Assembly: GCA_003265885.1 (NCBI GenBank)
Contig: QFBQ01000033.1
Location: forward strand, 1 to 18,336
DNA: 18,336 nucleotides
DNA from: Candidatus Marinamargulisbacteria bacterium SCGC AG-343-D04
Lineage (GTDB): Bacteria; Margulisbacteria; Marinamargulisbacteria; GCA-2716485; GCA-002719695
Direction: 5' to 3'
Shown: one piece after another, positions 1-7,245 of the stretch
Layout: the number at the start of each line of letters is the position of its first letter
Numbering within the stretch: the first letter of the stretch is position 1
Notes under the pieces: model-generated
What the model was told of the DNA's origin: nothing
The model's database searches: none
What the model saw: only the letters and a program-made list of their open reading frames with translations
Translations under genes and position numbers: made by a program

Positions 1-293
1 CAAATGAAAAATCACACTTTTCACAGAGAGATCCAAATAATACAAAGGTAACTAAAGTAATAGTTAAGCCTGCTACAACGAGAAGAGAAGAAGAAGTAAC
101 AAATGAAAAATCACACTTTTCACAGAGAGATCCAAATAATACAAAGGTAACTAGAGTACAAGTATATAGTGGCCCACTTCCACCTGCTACAAGTAGAAGA
201 GAAGAAGAAGGACCAAAATTAAACGAAGATTTTTTAAACGAAGCTATTCGTTATTTGACTTCCCCGTTAAAGATGATTTCTTCAACGAAATAA
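1..293 (+). CDS. Small tandem-repeat protein, 5' end cut by window
   Basis: The frame starting at base 3 is open from the left edge to TAA at 291-293 and gives 96 residues without a start codon in view, so the gene begins outside the window. It contains two 33-residue units, each running from NEKSHFSQRDPNNT through VTKV/VTRV to a basic-acidic RREEE motif, followed by a unique tail of about 26 residues. No catalytic motif, signal peptide or membrane segment is visible; the composition is hydrophilic and suggests disorder. The next gene (534-725) encodes a paralogue with the same motif order. A hairpin plus T-run lies about 56 bases after the stop. Function unknown. That it is coding is supported by the period being a multiple of three and by conservation of the motif in the neighbour. 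Confidence 0.7.
   Translation, partial: NEKSHFSQRDPNNTKVTKVIVKPATTRREEEVTNEKSHFSQRDPNNTKVTRVQVYSGPLPPATSRREEEGPKLNEDFLNEAIRYLTSPLKMISSTK
3..209 (+). repeat. Two tandem 99-base units coding RREEE-type repeats
   Basis: Unit 1 spans 3-101 and unit 2 begins at 102. The first ~57 bases of the two units differ at a single position (aaa to aga in the VTKV/VTRV codon), while the second halves diverge and unit 2 is longer before its RREEE codons at 195-209. The near-identity suggests recent duplication or gene conversion. A third, more diverged unit sits in the downstream gene at about 591-710. Confidence 0.85.
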
Positions 294-348
294 TGTGTCC
301 TAATAATTAAGTATTAGTCCAGTTAATTTTTATTGAATTATTTTTGTG

Positions 349-374
349 AAATTTCAATGAAATTTTTTTTTTTT
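349..374 (+). terminator. Probable intrinsic terminator of the first gene
   Basis: A perfect 7-bp stem (AAATTTC, loop AAT, GAAATTT) runs directly into a stretch of about 12 T residues. The stem is AT-rich with one G-C pair, so it is weak, but its position after a stop codon and before an independent promoter-like site fits a Rho-independent terminator. Confidence 0.5.
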
Positions 375-395
375 GTTCTTTTATTTTATTTTTTC

Positions 396-424
396 TTTAC
401 AATATTCTTTTGTTTTGTTATTGT
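396..424 (+). promoter_or_regulatory. Possible sigma-70 promoter for the 63-aa gene
   Basis: TTTACA (396-401), a 17-base spacer and TATTGT (419-424) match the -35 and -10 consensus at 5/6 and 4/6. The surrounding DNA is extremely T-rich, which raises the chance of coincidental matches. It would give a leader of about 100 bases containing the inverted repeat at 447-485. Confidence 0.35.
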
Positions 425-446
425 TTTTTGAGTGCAATTAGGTTTT

Positions 447-485
447 GATGCAGATTGATCTTTTTTTATTATTGAAGATTGCATC
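447..485 (+). promoter_or_regulatory. Inverted repeat in the leader of the 63-aa gene
   Basis: GATGCA at 447-452 is complementary to TGCATC at 480-485, and ATCTT at 458-462 to AAGAT at 475-479, giving an interrupted two-part stem around a T-rich loop. It could be an RNA hairpin in the 5' leader or a protein-binding dyad; no known riboswitch is recognised. Confidence 0.3.
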
Positions 486-533
486 TAAATTTTATTTTAG
501 TTCAGATAGTGATTTTAAAATAAGGAGAATAAA

Positions 534-725
534 ATGAGTCAATTAACTGTTGGTGCTAAATTAATGCCCCTAGCTACGAAAACTAAAGAATCAGGTGAAA
601 AATCAGGCTTTTCAAAGAGAAATCCAGAAAAAACAATTGTAACTAAAGTACAAGTAAAGCCTGTTCAACATCAGGTTCCGTCTACTATAACGAGAAGAGA
701 AGAAGAAGCAAGACAGTCCTCGTAG
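534..725 (+). CDS. Small RREEE-repeat protein, paralogue of the first gene
   Basis: A 63-residue protein starting at ATG 534 with a good ribosome site (AAGGAG at 522-527, 6-base spacing). Residues 1-19 are unique and mildly hydrophobic; residues 20 onward follow the motif of the upstream repeat protein: EKSGFSKRNP, VTKVQVKP, then TRREEE near the C-terminus. The DNA is also alike over this stretch, so the two are recent paralogues. No known domain is visible. Size, charge pattern and tandem family suggest a lineage-specific secreted or structural peptide, but this is speculative. It has its own promoter-like site and leader, so it is probably not cotranscribed with the first gene. Confidence 0.75.
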   Translation: MSQLTVGAKLMPLATKTKESGEKSGFSKRNPEKTIVTKVQVKPVQHQVPSTITRREEEARQSS

Positions 726-782
726 ATAAATATATTTTGTTGATGCTTTAACTATGATTCTGGTTATGACTTAGATAGAAGA

Positions 783-811
783 TTAAATTTATATCGACTT
801 CAGAGTATAAT
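783..811 (+). promoter_or_regulatory. Promoter-like -10 just before the 818 start codon
   Basis: A perfect TATAAT lies at 806-811, only 6 bases before ATG 818; 17 bases upstream is TTAAAT (783-788), a weak -35. Transcription from it would begin at or next to the start codon, giving a leaderless message, which fits the lack of a Shine-Dalgarno sequence there. An upstream promoter in 726-780 is an alternative. Confidence 0.35.
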
Positions 812-817
812 GAACAC

Positions 818-1705
818 ATGGAAACTAAAGTTTGTCGAATTCTTGACCCAGATGTGCTTGTTGATGCTATTCGTTTGTTTAAAGACAGCGCTAAAAATTA
901 CTCCTTTCAATCTACAGTTTTAGTTAAAGGGGCTTTTGAGGGGAACTCTTATAGCTTGAATGGGAATGATCATCACTTATTACCAGAGCTAACGATAGAA
1001 CTTTCGTCTCAAGAAGACTTGATTAAAGCTTATTTTACACATAATTATGTGAGTCAGCTAGCGGAGTTGGATCGACTTTATGCAATTTCTTTATTTGTGA
1101 AGAAAGGTTATGATTATTCTCTCTTAAACATGCTGTTAGATCATGTTGGAATTAATTATTTTGAAGGCCTTGTTGAAAAATCAATGAAATTGATTCGTTT
1201 AGATTCAGAAGTTTTGAAATTCATCGTGAGCAAACAGTTCAGTTTAAAGCAGGCTTTTTCATTATGTAGATATGACTCTTCATTTCTTGAATGGATGTTG
1301 AATTTATCGTTTTATTTTCATATGTCTTCATCCCATTTTATAGAATTGTCAGATGCCTGTTATCGTCTATCTAAGCAGTCTCAATGTGATGATTACAACG
1401 CCTTTTTTCAGTTGGAATGTATACAGGATAGTATTGCATCCAGTACTAATCATCACTTTCGGACAAGTTGTTTGCGAGAAAAATTACTTCAATCTTTAAA
1501 CCCTGTTCAAACTCAGGTCAATAAGCAGCTGAAATCACTGGCTTCTCAGGTTTCTGGAAGCATGACCTTGAACTGGGATAAAAGTTTAGAAAATAAGCAG
1601 ATAGATGTCACAATGAGACTTACAGATGATAGCCAGTGTGAGGCTTTAAGTGATTCTCTTAAGAAATCTAGGGGTATTATTCAATCTATGTTGGACTTAT
1701 TATAA
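818..1705 (+). CDS. ParB-like helix-turn-helix protein paired with SPL-family enzyme
   Basis: A 295-residue protein. Residues about 85-185 resemble the central helix-turn-helix part of ParB/KorB proteins: an early helix pair (LYAISLFVKKGYDY, LLNMLLDHVGI), then KLIRLDSEVLKFIVSKQFSLKQA, matching the family pattern of short helices leading into 'leu-pro-glu-val ... gly-lys-leu-ser ... his-ala'. The classical ParB N-terminal nucleotide-binding motifs (GxxRxxA) are not seen, so CTPase activity is not implied. The C-terminal 60 residues look like a small beta-rich region with charged strands. No membrane segment or signal peptide. The stop codon overlaps the start of the radical SAM gene by one base (TAATG), so the two are translationally coupled and probably act together. 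No Shine-Dalgarno precedes ATG 818. The ParB assignment is by pattern recognition and is moderate; a DNA-binding or regulatory role is inferred. Confidence 0.5.
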   Translation: METKVCRILDPDVLVDAIRLFKDSAKNYSFQSTVLVKGAFEGNSYSLNGNDHHLLPELTIELSSQEDLIKAYFTHNYVSQLAELDRLYAISLFVKKGYDYSLLNMLLDHVGINYFEGLVEKSMKLIRLDSEVLKFIVSKQFSLKQAFSLCRYDSSFLEWMLNLSFYFHMSSSHFIELSDACYRLSKQSQCDDYNAFFQLECIQDSIASSTNHHFRTSCLREKLLQSLNPVQTQVNKQLKSLASQVSGSMTLNWDKSLENKQIDVTMRLTDDSQCEALSDSLKKSRGIIQSMLDLL

Positions 1706-2850
1706 TGTCAAAAATAAAAGTTGATCCTTCTCAAGAGCAGCAGGCTATAGTTGAACAGCTATCTGCACTTGGTATTCCCTATCAAGTAGAGAAGCAAGAT
1801 GATGTGATTTCCAACTACCGTAAAGGAAAAAAAAATATTCATGTTGTACCGAAAAAAGGTGAATCCATGGATACTTGTGCAACGATTAGTGATAAATATA
1901 TTTGTTGTAATGTAAAAGTGCTTAAATCTGTGAGTAACTGTCCATATGATTGCTCGTACTGTTTTTTACAAAACTATCTAAATGATGGGACCACTAAAGT
2001 TGTAGGTGATATTAAGTCTTTGATGGATGAGGTAAAAGAAAAATGTGCAGCAGAACCTGATCGTTTTTTTAGAATTGGAACGTGGGAATTGGGTGATAGC
2101 TTGGCCTTGGAAGATGTGTTGCCTCAAGCACGTTTTTTAATTGAGGAGTTTGCCTCAATACCTAATGCTGTTTTAGAGCTGAAAACAAAATCTGATTGCG
2201 TAGATTCTATTTTAGATGCAGCACATAATCACAGAACTGTAGTGTCATGGTCTTTGAATTCAGAATATATAGTTGATTACCAAGAGCATAAAACAGCGTC
2301 TTTACCTAAAAGACTTGCTGCGCTGAAAAAAGTGACAGAAGCAGGTTATCTGGTGGGCTTACATTTTGACCCTATGATTATTCATGAAGGGTGGAAAGAG
2401 CAATATAAAGCACTGATTGAGCAAGTAATCGCATCAACAAATCCAGATCAAATTGCGTGGATTTCTTTAGGAAGCTTGCGTTTTAACCCTGAAATGAAAA
2501 AGAAAATAGAGCAGAATTTTCCTGCGTCTTCTATTACCCATTCAGAAATGGTGAAAGGAGATGATGGAAAAATGAGATATGTAAAACCTTTGCGTATTGA
2601 GATGTATGATGTCTTTCTTTCCCATTTAAAAGGGTGTTTAGGACTAGATGATATCTCTCCTTTATCACCTATTAAAAAATCAACACCTCTTTTTTATTTT
2701 TGTATGGAACGCTGGGATATTTGGCAACGATTTTTTGGAGAGTCCCCTACTTCTATACAACATTTAGACCTTCTTTTTGCTCAAAATTTTTATGAGAGAT
2801 TTGGTCAAAATATTCCCTTTCCTACTATTGAAAATTACTTGTCAAAATAA
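1705..2850 (+). CDS. Radical SAM enzyme, spore photoproduct lyase (SPL) family
   Basis: A 381-residue protein with the radical SAM cluster motif C79-x3-C83-x2-C86 (NCPYDCSYCFLQ), which binds a 4Fe-4S cluster and S-adenosylmethionine. The following FLQNYL resembles the CYLQ motif of SPL proteins, and the later segments FRIGTWELGDSL, LELKTKSD, VVSWSLNSE and GLHFDPMI follow SPL-family barrel strands. Further cysteines C58, C67 and C68 lie just before the cluster. Genuine SPL repairs the thymine dimer of spores, but many non-spore-formers carry SPL-family proteins of unknown substrate, so photolesion repair is only one possibility. The gene starts inside the upstream stop codon and is followed by a 77-base T-rich spacer. 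Confidence 0.8.
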   Translation: MSKIKVDPSQEQQAIVEQLSALGIPYQVEKQDDVISNYRKGKKNIHVVPKKGESMDTCATISDKYICCNVKVLKSVSNCPYDCSYCFLQNYLNDGTTKVVGDIKSLMDEVKEKCAAEPDRFFRIGTWELGDSLALEDVLPQARFLIEEFASIPNAVLELKTKSDCVDSILDAAHNHRTVVSWSLNSEYIVDYQEHKTASLPKRLAALKKVTEAGYLVGLHFDPMIIHEGWKEQYKALIEQVIASTNPDQIAWISLGSLRFNPEMKKKIEQNFPASSITHSEMVKGDDGKMRYVKPLRIEMYDVFLSHLKGCLGLDDISPLSPIKKSTPLFYFCMERWDIWQRFFGESPTSIQHLDLLFAQNFYERFGQNIPFPTIENYLSK

Positions 2851-2915
2851 ACCAGCGTTTTTCGATACATTTTTTTTCTATTTTTTCTTGTTTTGTTAAC
2901 TGAGGATGCAACAAC

Positions 2916-2922
2916 AAGGAGG
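2916..2922 (+). promoter_or_regulatory. Strong ribosome-binding site deciding a GTG start
   Basis: AAGGAGG sits 5 bases before GTG 2928. The overlapping ATG at 2926 is in another frame and meets TAG after two further codons, so GTG is the functional start. Confidence 0.75.
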
Positions 2923-2927
2923 AAAAT

Positions 2928-3677
2928 GTGGATTTAGGTTTTAATTCAAGTTTTGGGAAGAATTCTACAGGGAATGATGATTCAATTTCTCGATATTTTG
3001 GTTCTCCGGCTGCAACTTCAGGTTCTGATGATCCGTTAAGCAGTATGGATGGATTTGGACAGAGTTTTACTGATATTTTTGCAGATCAATTAAACGGACA
3101 AACTATAGATGCTGAATTAGATTCTACTCTAGAATTATTAGACGCTAAAAGAGATTTATCTCATGTTTCTGTTGAAGATGCTTCTCAACAAATATTTGAT
3201 GCCATAGAAAAGTTGTTAAGTGGTTTTAATGAGTTATTTGGAAAATTCTCATCTTCTATACAACAAGATCCTATTCAAGATTTAGATCGTTTAGTTACTG
3301 GCGCAAAGCAATTGTTTGATTCTTCTGAAAACCCTGCCGTATTAGAAAACTTAGGTGAAACATGGAAGAAATTGAAAAAACGTCAATCTCCTCTTTTTCA
3401 CTCTGTTCATGCTTATTTTTTACATATTTCAATTAGTTATACTTGTTCTGATAAAGGCGCTTTAGATGGTGCTGAGGCGTCTAAGGGGGCTTATAGTGAA
3501 GAAACTTATTTTTCAATGATTTCTATCGTCGGATCTTTTGAGGATTCTCCTGAAAAAAAGGAATTAGTGACTGTCTTAGATGAGGTTAGTGAAGAGGTAG
3601 AAGATAATCAAGTGTCGGAACTTATGGTAGACTCTTCCAATGACATTTCCTTGGACTCCACAGTACAAGCAGCGTAA
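2928..3677 (+). CDS. Acidic protein of unknown function within the operon
   Basis: A 249-residue protein starting at GTG with a full Shine-Dalgarno. Residues 1-55 are rich in Ser, Gly, Asp and Asn and look disordered. Residues 60-150 look largely helical (ELDSTLELLDAKRDL, SQQIFDAIEKLLSGFNELFGKF). Residues 150-200 are mixed, with HAYFLHISISYTC as a possible strand. The last 45 residues are strongly acidic. No known domain, signal peptide or membrane span is recognised. Its end overlaps the aldo/keto reductase gene by 38 bases, tying its expression to the enzymes downstream. It could be an accessory or scaffold protein, but nothing in the sequence proves this. Confidence 0.75.
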   Translation: MDLGFNSSFGKNSTGNDDSISRYFGSPAATSGSDDPLSSMDGFGQSFTDIFADQLNGQTIDAELDSTLELLDAKRDLSHVSVEDASQQIFDAIEKLLSGFNELFGKFSSSIQQDPIQDLDRLVTGAKQLFDSSENPAVLENLGETWKKLKKRQSPLFHSVHAYFLHISISYTCSDKGALDGAEASKGAYSEETYFSMISIVGSFEDSPEKKELVTVLDEVSEEVEDNQVSELMVDSSNDISLDSTVQAA

Positions 3678-4614
3678 TCATTTAATCCATTCTTATCTTT
3701 CATATTTTACGACTTATCCTTATGTTTGGTTAGGAACGTGGACTATGGGTGGGCATCGTTTTGGTTCTTATGATCAGCGATATGCGCATGAGACCTTAGA
3801 AAAAGCCTTTGATTTGGGTATTCGTATTTATGATTCATGTTCTTTTTATGCCAAGGGGCAGTCTGATGCTTTACTTCAGTCTTTTTTGTCTCAGAAGGAT
3901 GACTTATCTTATGCCCTGTCGTATAAAGGAGGGTTGCGTTGGGAAGGAAATACGGTTGTTAAAGATGGATCTTCATCTTTTTTAACTCGTAGTGTTGAAA
4001 ATGCATTGAAGTTCTTTAATAGGGATTATATAGATATGTTTTTCTTGCATTGGGTGGATCCCGAAGTTGATTTAAAGGAATCTTTGGATGCATTGCATAG
4101 GTTACAAGCAGATCAAAAAATTAAGTTTTGGGGTGTCTGTAATGTTGATGAGTCTCATGTAGATGATTTGTTAGCCTATAAGGGAGGGCTTATTCAACAG
4201 CATTATAACCCTCTTTTTCGTCAATCCGAACAGAGTTTAATTCGTTTGATGGAGCATGGATATGCTCTATCTGCTACATCTCCATTTGAACAGGGATTAT
4301 TGCTTAACTCTGATTATTTAGACAAACATTATTTTGGAAAGAAAGATTATCGTCAGCAAAATGCTATTTATTCATCGGAGTCTCGCTTGGAGGCGTTGCG
4401 TGTCTTTTTTGAAAAGTGTAAGAATATAGAGTATTTAGATTTGTATGTTTTTTTATGGATACTGAATCAGCAGGTTGTGGACCATGTCATTTTAGGGGCC
4501 AGATACCCGGAACAGCTCGACTTTTTTCGTTATGTTGTATTGCATAAAGAGGGGGCTCTTTCTGAAGAACAAGCATTTGTATGGTCTTTATTAGATCATC
4601 TTTATTTGGCTTAA
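3640..4614 (+). CDS. Aldo/keto reductase
   Basis: A 324-residue (alpha/beta)8 oxidoreductase expected to use NADPH to reduce a carbonyl to an alcohol. The catalytic tetrad is present: D65 and Y70 (YDSCSFYAKGQSDALL, aligning with the family DTAxxYGxGxSExxLG), K96 (SYKGG) and H137 (FFLHWVDP). The WLGTWTMGG strand marks the start of the barrel at about residue 30. ATG 3640 is the first start after an in-frame TAG at 3628; it overlaps the preceding gene by 38 bases and has no clear ribosome site, so coupling to upstream translation is likely. The length is usual for the family. Substrate not predictable; the next gene is an aldehyde dehydrogenase, suggesting consecutive redox steps or shared aldehyde chemistry. 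Confidence 0.88.
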   Translation: MTFPWTPQYKQRNHLIHSYLSYFTTYPYVWLGTWTMGGHRFGSYDQRYAHETLEKAFDLGIRIYDSCSFYAKGQSDALLQSFLSQKDDLSYALSYKGGLRWEGNTVVKDGSSSFLTRSVENALKFFNRDYIDMFFLHWVDPEVDLKESLDALHRLQADQKIKFWGVCNVDESHVDDLLAYKGGLIQQHYNPLFRQSEQSLIRLMEHGYALSATSPFEQGLLLNSDYLDKHYFGKKDYRQQNAIYSSESRLEALRVFFEKCKNIEYLDLYVFLWILNQQVVDHVILGARYPEQLDFFRYVVLHKEGALSEEQAFVWSLLDHLYLA

Positions 4615-4635
4615 ACTTTACATTATACTTTTCAC

Positions 4636-6066
4636 ATGTTTTCTAAGAAGTTTTATATGGAAGGGAAATGGCATAGCTGTTCTGAGTTTAGAACCACAAA
4701 ATCTCCCTATTCTGGAAAAGATCTTTATACTATAGCGAATTGTACGGTAGATGATATAAATAAGGCAATTGCCTTTGCAAAACACGAACAGTCTAATCTT
4801 CAACAGCTTAAGGGGGTGGATATTTTATCAGGTTTAGAAGAACTTTTTTCTTTATTCGAGAAACATTCTGACAACATTATATCTGTTATTATGGAAGAAT
4901 CGGCTAAGCCTATACAGTTTTCACGGGGTGAATTCTCTAGGGCTTTGGCTACTATTAAAGAAGGTATAGTGTTTGCTTCTACGCTTTCTGGGGATATGGT
5001 TCCCATGGAGCATGTTCAAAAAGGTCAGCATAAGTTTGCGTTTCAACAGCGATTTCCTATGGGGATTGTTGCTGCTATTACGCCTTTTAATTTCCCCTTA
5101 AACTTGCTTCTTCATAAACTTATCCCCTGTATTATATCTAAGAATGCAATGGTTTTGAAACCTGCGCCTCAGACTTCTTATACAGCTTTGTATGTGGCTG
5201 ATTTATTTGATCAAACGTCGTTCCCTTCTTCTTTGTTTCAAGTATGTCCAACTGCAGATAATGCAGTGGCAGAGCACTTAGTGACGCATCCAGATGTTCA
5301 GATTGTGTCCTTTACAGGAAGCTCGGAAGTTGGCAAGCGGATCCAGAAAAAGGCCTATGATAAAAAGGTTTTGTTAGAATGTGGGGGTATGGCGTCTGTG
5401 ATTGTACATGAGGATGCTCATATGGATCGATCCGTTGACGCGATTGTTTCAGGTGCTTTTGCATATGCTGGACAGACGTGTATTTCTGTTCAGCATGTGT
5501 ATGGACATGATTCCTGTTATGAGGCATTGAAATCGGCATGTCTGTCGTCAGTAGAGTCTCTATTGTATGGAGATCCTATGCATTCAGATTGTGTCATGTC
5601 TTCTTTAATTTCCAAAGAAGCTACAGATCGAGTAAGGGAATGGGTGGATGAGGCGTGTAAACAGGGAGCGGACTGTCTTGTTGGTAATCGTGTTGATGAG
5701 GGGGTCTTTGTTCCGACTATATTAGAAAACTGTAATTCAACTATGAAAGTATCTTCTAGCGAAGTTTTTGGACCGGTGTTCGTACTGCATAGGTATAAAG
5801 ATATTTCTGAAGTTATAGAGACTTTAAATAGCTCTTCTTTTGGGTTGCAGCATAGTCTTTTTACTAAAGATATGAATGTGATCTTTGATGTTTACCAACG
5901 TTTAGAAACGGGGGCTTTACTGATAAACGAATCCCCTACTTGGCGTGTGGATCATATGCCCTATGGTGGAGTGAAGGATTCTGGTAATACAAAGGAAGGA
6001 ATTTGTTATACATATAAGGAGTTAACTACAGAAAAATTATGTGTCATTGATTTTTCACATGGATGA
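4636..6066 (+). CDS. NAD(P)-dependent aldehyde dehydrogenase
   Basis: A 476-residue protein of usual family length. Key residues are present: N152 in the oxyanion motif TPFNFPLN, K175 in VLKPAPQTS, the coenzyme loop FTGSSEVG at 227-234, general base E248 in LECGG (usually LELGG) and nucleophile C282 in GQTCIS. EVFGPV is present near residue 380. It should oxidise an aldehyde to the acid with NAD(P)+. The N-terminus (KFYMEGKW) matches the usual 'fIdGeW' start, favouring ATG 4636 over the internal ATG at 4657, although neither has a strong ribosome site. It begins 21 bases after the aldo/keto reductase stop and its end overlaps the next gene. Of the subfamilies it recalls lactaldehyde/semialdehyde-type enzymes, but I would not assign a substrate. 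Confidence 0.9.
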   Translation: MFSKKFYMEGKWHSCSEFRTTKSPYSGKDLYTIANCTVDDINKAIAFAKHEQSNLQQLKGVDILSGLEELFSLFEKHSDNIISVIMEESAKPIQFSRGEFSRALATIKEGIVFASTLSGDMVPMEHVQKGQHKFAFQQRFPMGIVAAITPFNFPLNLLLHKLIPCIISKNAMVLKPAPQTSYTALYVADLFDQTSFPSSLFQVCPTADNAVAEHLVTHPDVQIVSFTGSSEVGKRIQKKAYDKKVLLECGGMASVIVHEDAHMDRSVDAIVSGAFAYAGQTCISVQHVYGHDSCYEALKSACLSSVESLLYGDPMHSDCVMSSLISKEATDRVREWVDEACKQGADCLVGNRVDEGVFVPTILENCNSTMKVSSSEVFGPVFVLHRYKDISEVIETLNSSSFGLQHSLFTKDMNVIFDVYQRLETGALLINESPTWRVDHMPYGGVKDSGNTKEGICYTYKELTTEKLCVIDFSHG

Positions 6067-7087
6067 GGCCCTCTCTTTTCTATATCGCTATGGGTCTTCT
6101 TCTCTTTCCTTTTCAACCTTACAGCCATTGTGTTCTCGTTACTTTACAAAGCAAGGGTATATTGGGTATGTGGATTCATCGAAATCTCTTTTTAAAAGAA
6201 AGCGTATTACAGCTGTTTTAGGAGATCCGATTAGTTCTGAGGATAATTCTTTAGGTTTGATAGATGAATTTGTTGATCAATATCCTAGATCTACATTTGT
6301 ATCTATTTCAGAGTCAACGGCATTTTATTTAAGAGAGAAGGGATATTTTATTGTTCCCTTTGGAGATGAAAACTGGATTTCTGTTCATGCGTATAGCCCT
6401 ACTTGGAAAAGTTATCCGTTAATTAAAAAAAGTATAGGATTTTGCAATCGGAATGATTTAGATTTTCGTGAGTGCGATGTGTTAAGTGATCGTGATATTA
6501 GTCTATGCAAAGATTTGCGGTATAAGTGGTTGAGAACTCGTGTTAGTGGGTCTTTTTCTCAATCTTTTCTGACGCCTTCCCCGTCTTGGAGTTTGAGTTT
6601 TGGACGGAAGGCCTTTTTTTTAGAATCAAAGAGACAGATTTATGCTTATGTACTGTGTGATCCGGTATATAAATCTGGAGTAATAAAGGGGTATGCGGTA
6701 AGTCATGTGGTATATGATCCCTGTTTGGATCAAAATATAATATATGGCTTACTTCATCAGATTCTTTTGCGACTTAAAGATATGGATGGGATCGATGATT
6801 TATCTTTACATGTTTCACCCTTTCATTTTCAATCTAGGGAATGTTATGAATGGAATTCCTTGTCCACTACTTTTGTTTCTGTTTTAAAATTACTTGATAA
6901 TCGGGCATATAACTTTAAAGGTTTGTCGTTTATGAAATCACGATTTCGTCCTTCCTTTAAACCTAAGTATTTAGCGTTTAATTCTCGATTTCCTTTTTTG
7001 GATGTCTTAACGATATATGCATATTGCATGGGGATAAATCAAGTCTTTAACCTACGAAATTATTCTTTTACAAGAGAAAATTGGTAA
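6059..7087 (+). CDS. DUF2156 / MprF C-terminal-like acyltransferase-fold protein
   Basis: A 342-residue protein resembling the soluble C-terminal domain of phosphatidylglycerol lysyltransferases (DUF2156, a pair of GNAT-like folds). Supporting segments: GYIGYVDS at 33-40, ITAVLGDPISS at 50-60 (family 'vaGdPl'), VSISESTAFYLREKGYFIVPFGDENWISV at about 81-109 (family 'vs...a..L...G....iGeea.v') and the 'lkksigfcNR' helix near 121-131. There is no flippase membrane domain, so this is the stand-alone form. In the family the domain moves an aminoacyl group from tRNA to an acceptor; here that is inferred only. ATG 6059 overlaps the aldehyde dehydrogenase stop (ATGGATGA); an upstream in-frame GTG at 6041 is possible but less likely. 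The 3' end abuts a T-rich stretch preceding nrdA. Confidence 0.6.
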   Translation: MDEALSFLYRYGSSSLSFSTLQPLCSRYFTKQGYIGYVDSSKSLFKRKRITAVLGDPISSEDNSLGLIDEFVDQYPRSTFVSISESTAFYLREKGYFIVPFGDENWISVHAYSPTWKSYPLIKKSIGFCNRNDLDFRECDVLSDRDISLCKDLRYKWLRTRVSGSFSQSFLTPSPSWSLSFGRKAFFLESKRQIYAYVLCDPVYKSGVIKGYAVSHVVYDPCLDQNIIYGLLHQILLRLKDMDGIDDLSLHVSPFHFQSRECYEWNSLSTTFVSVLKLLDNRAYNFKGLSFMKSRFRPSFKPKYLAFNSRFPFLDVLTIYAYCMGINQVFNLRNYSFTRENW

Positions 7088-7092
7088 GTTTT

Positions 7093-7119
7093 AAAAAAGC
7101 GGATATACTCGTTTTTTTT
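7093..7119 (+). terminator. Weak intrinsic terminator after the enzyme operon
   Basis: A run of six A residues followed by GCG, an 8-base loop region, CG and eight T residues can fold as an A/T stem capped by two G-C pairs with one bulged G. It lies 6 bases after the DUF2156 stop and precedes further T-runs. The stem is weak, so the call is tentative. Confidence 0.3.
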
Positions 7120-7146
7120 ATCTTTTTTTTATCTTCTTTTTCTTAT

Positions 7147-7175
7147 TTTAAAGTTGACTTTTTTAGAGCTATAAT
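7147..7175 (+). promoter_or_regulatory. Probable nrdAB promoter
   Basis: TATAAT at 7170-7175 is a perfect -10; TTTAAA at 7147-7152 is 17 bases upstream. TTGACT at 7154-7159 looks like a -35 but is only 10 bases from the TATAAT and would need the poor GAGAAT at 7178 as its -10. The leader would be about 60 bases. I found no pair of NrdR boxes in 7088-7245. Confidence 0.5.
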
Positions 7176-7228
7176 GCGAGAATATATTAAGATCTAAATT
7201 TCAAAAATTTAATCGAAAATATTAAAAG

Positions 7229-7235
7229 AAAGGGA
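7229..7235 (+). promoter_or_regulatory. Ribosome-binding site setting the nrdA start at 7246
   Basis: AAAGGGA ends 10 bases before ATG 7246 but only one base before the in-frame GTG 7237. The spacing favours ATG 7246. Confidence 0.6.
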
Positions 7236-7245
7236 AGTGCCTGTA

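Noticed and set aside
1..209. CRISPR array
   Set aside because: The repeats are directly tandem with a 99-base period, no unique spacers, and are protein-coding in a continuous frame.
6041..6058. GTG 6041 as the start of the DUF2156 gene
   Set aside because: No ribosome site precedes it, and ATG 6059 forms a typical start/stop overlap with the aldehyde dehydrogenase gene.
7237..7245. GTG 7237 as the nrdA start
   Set aside because: It lies one base after the AAAGGGA ribosome site; ATG 7246 has workable spacing and starts just before the ATP-cone.
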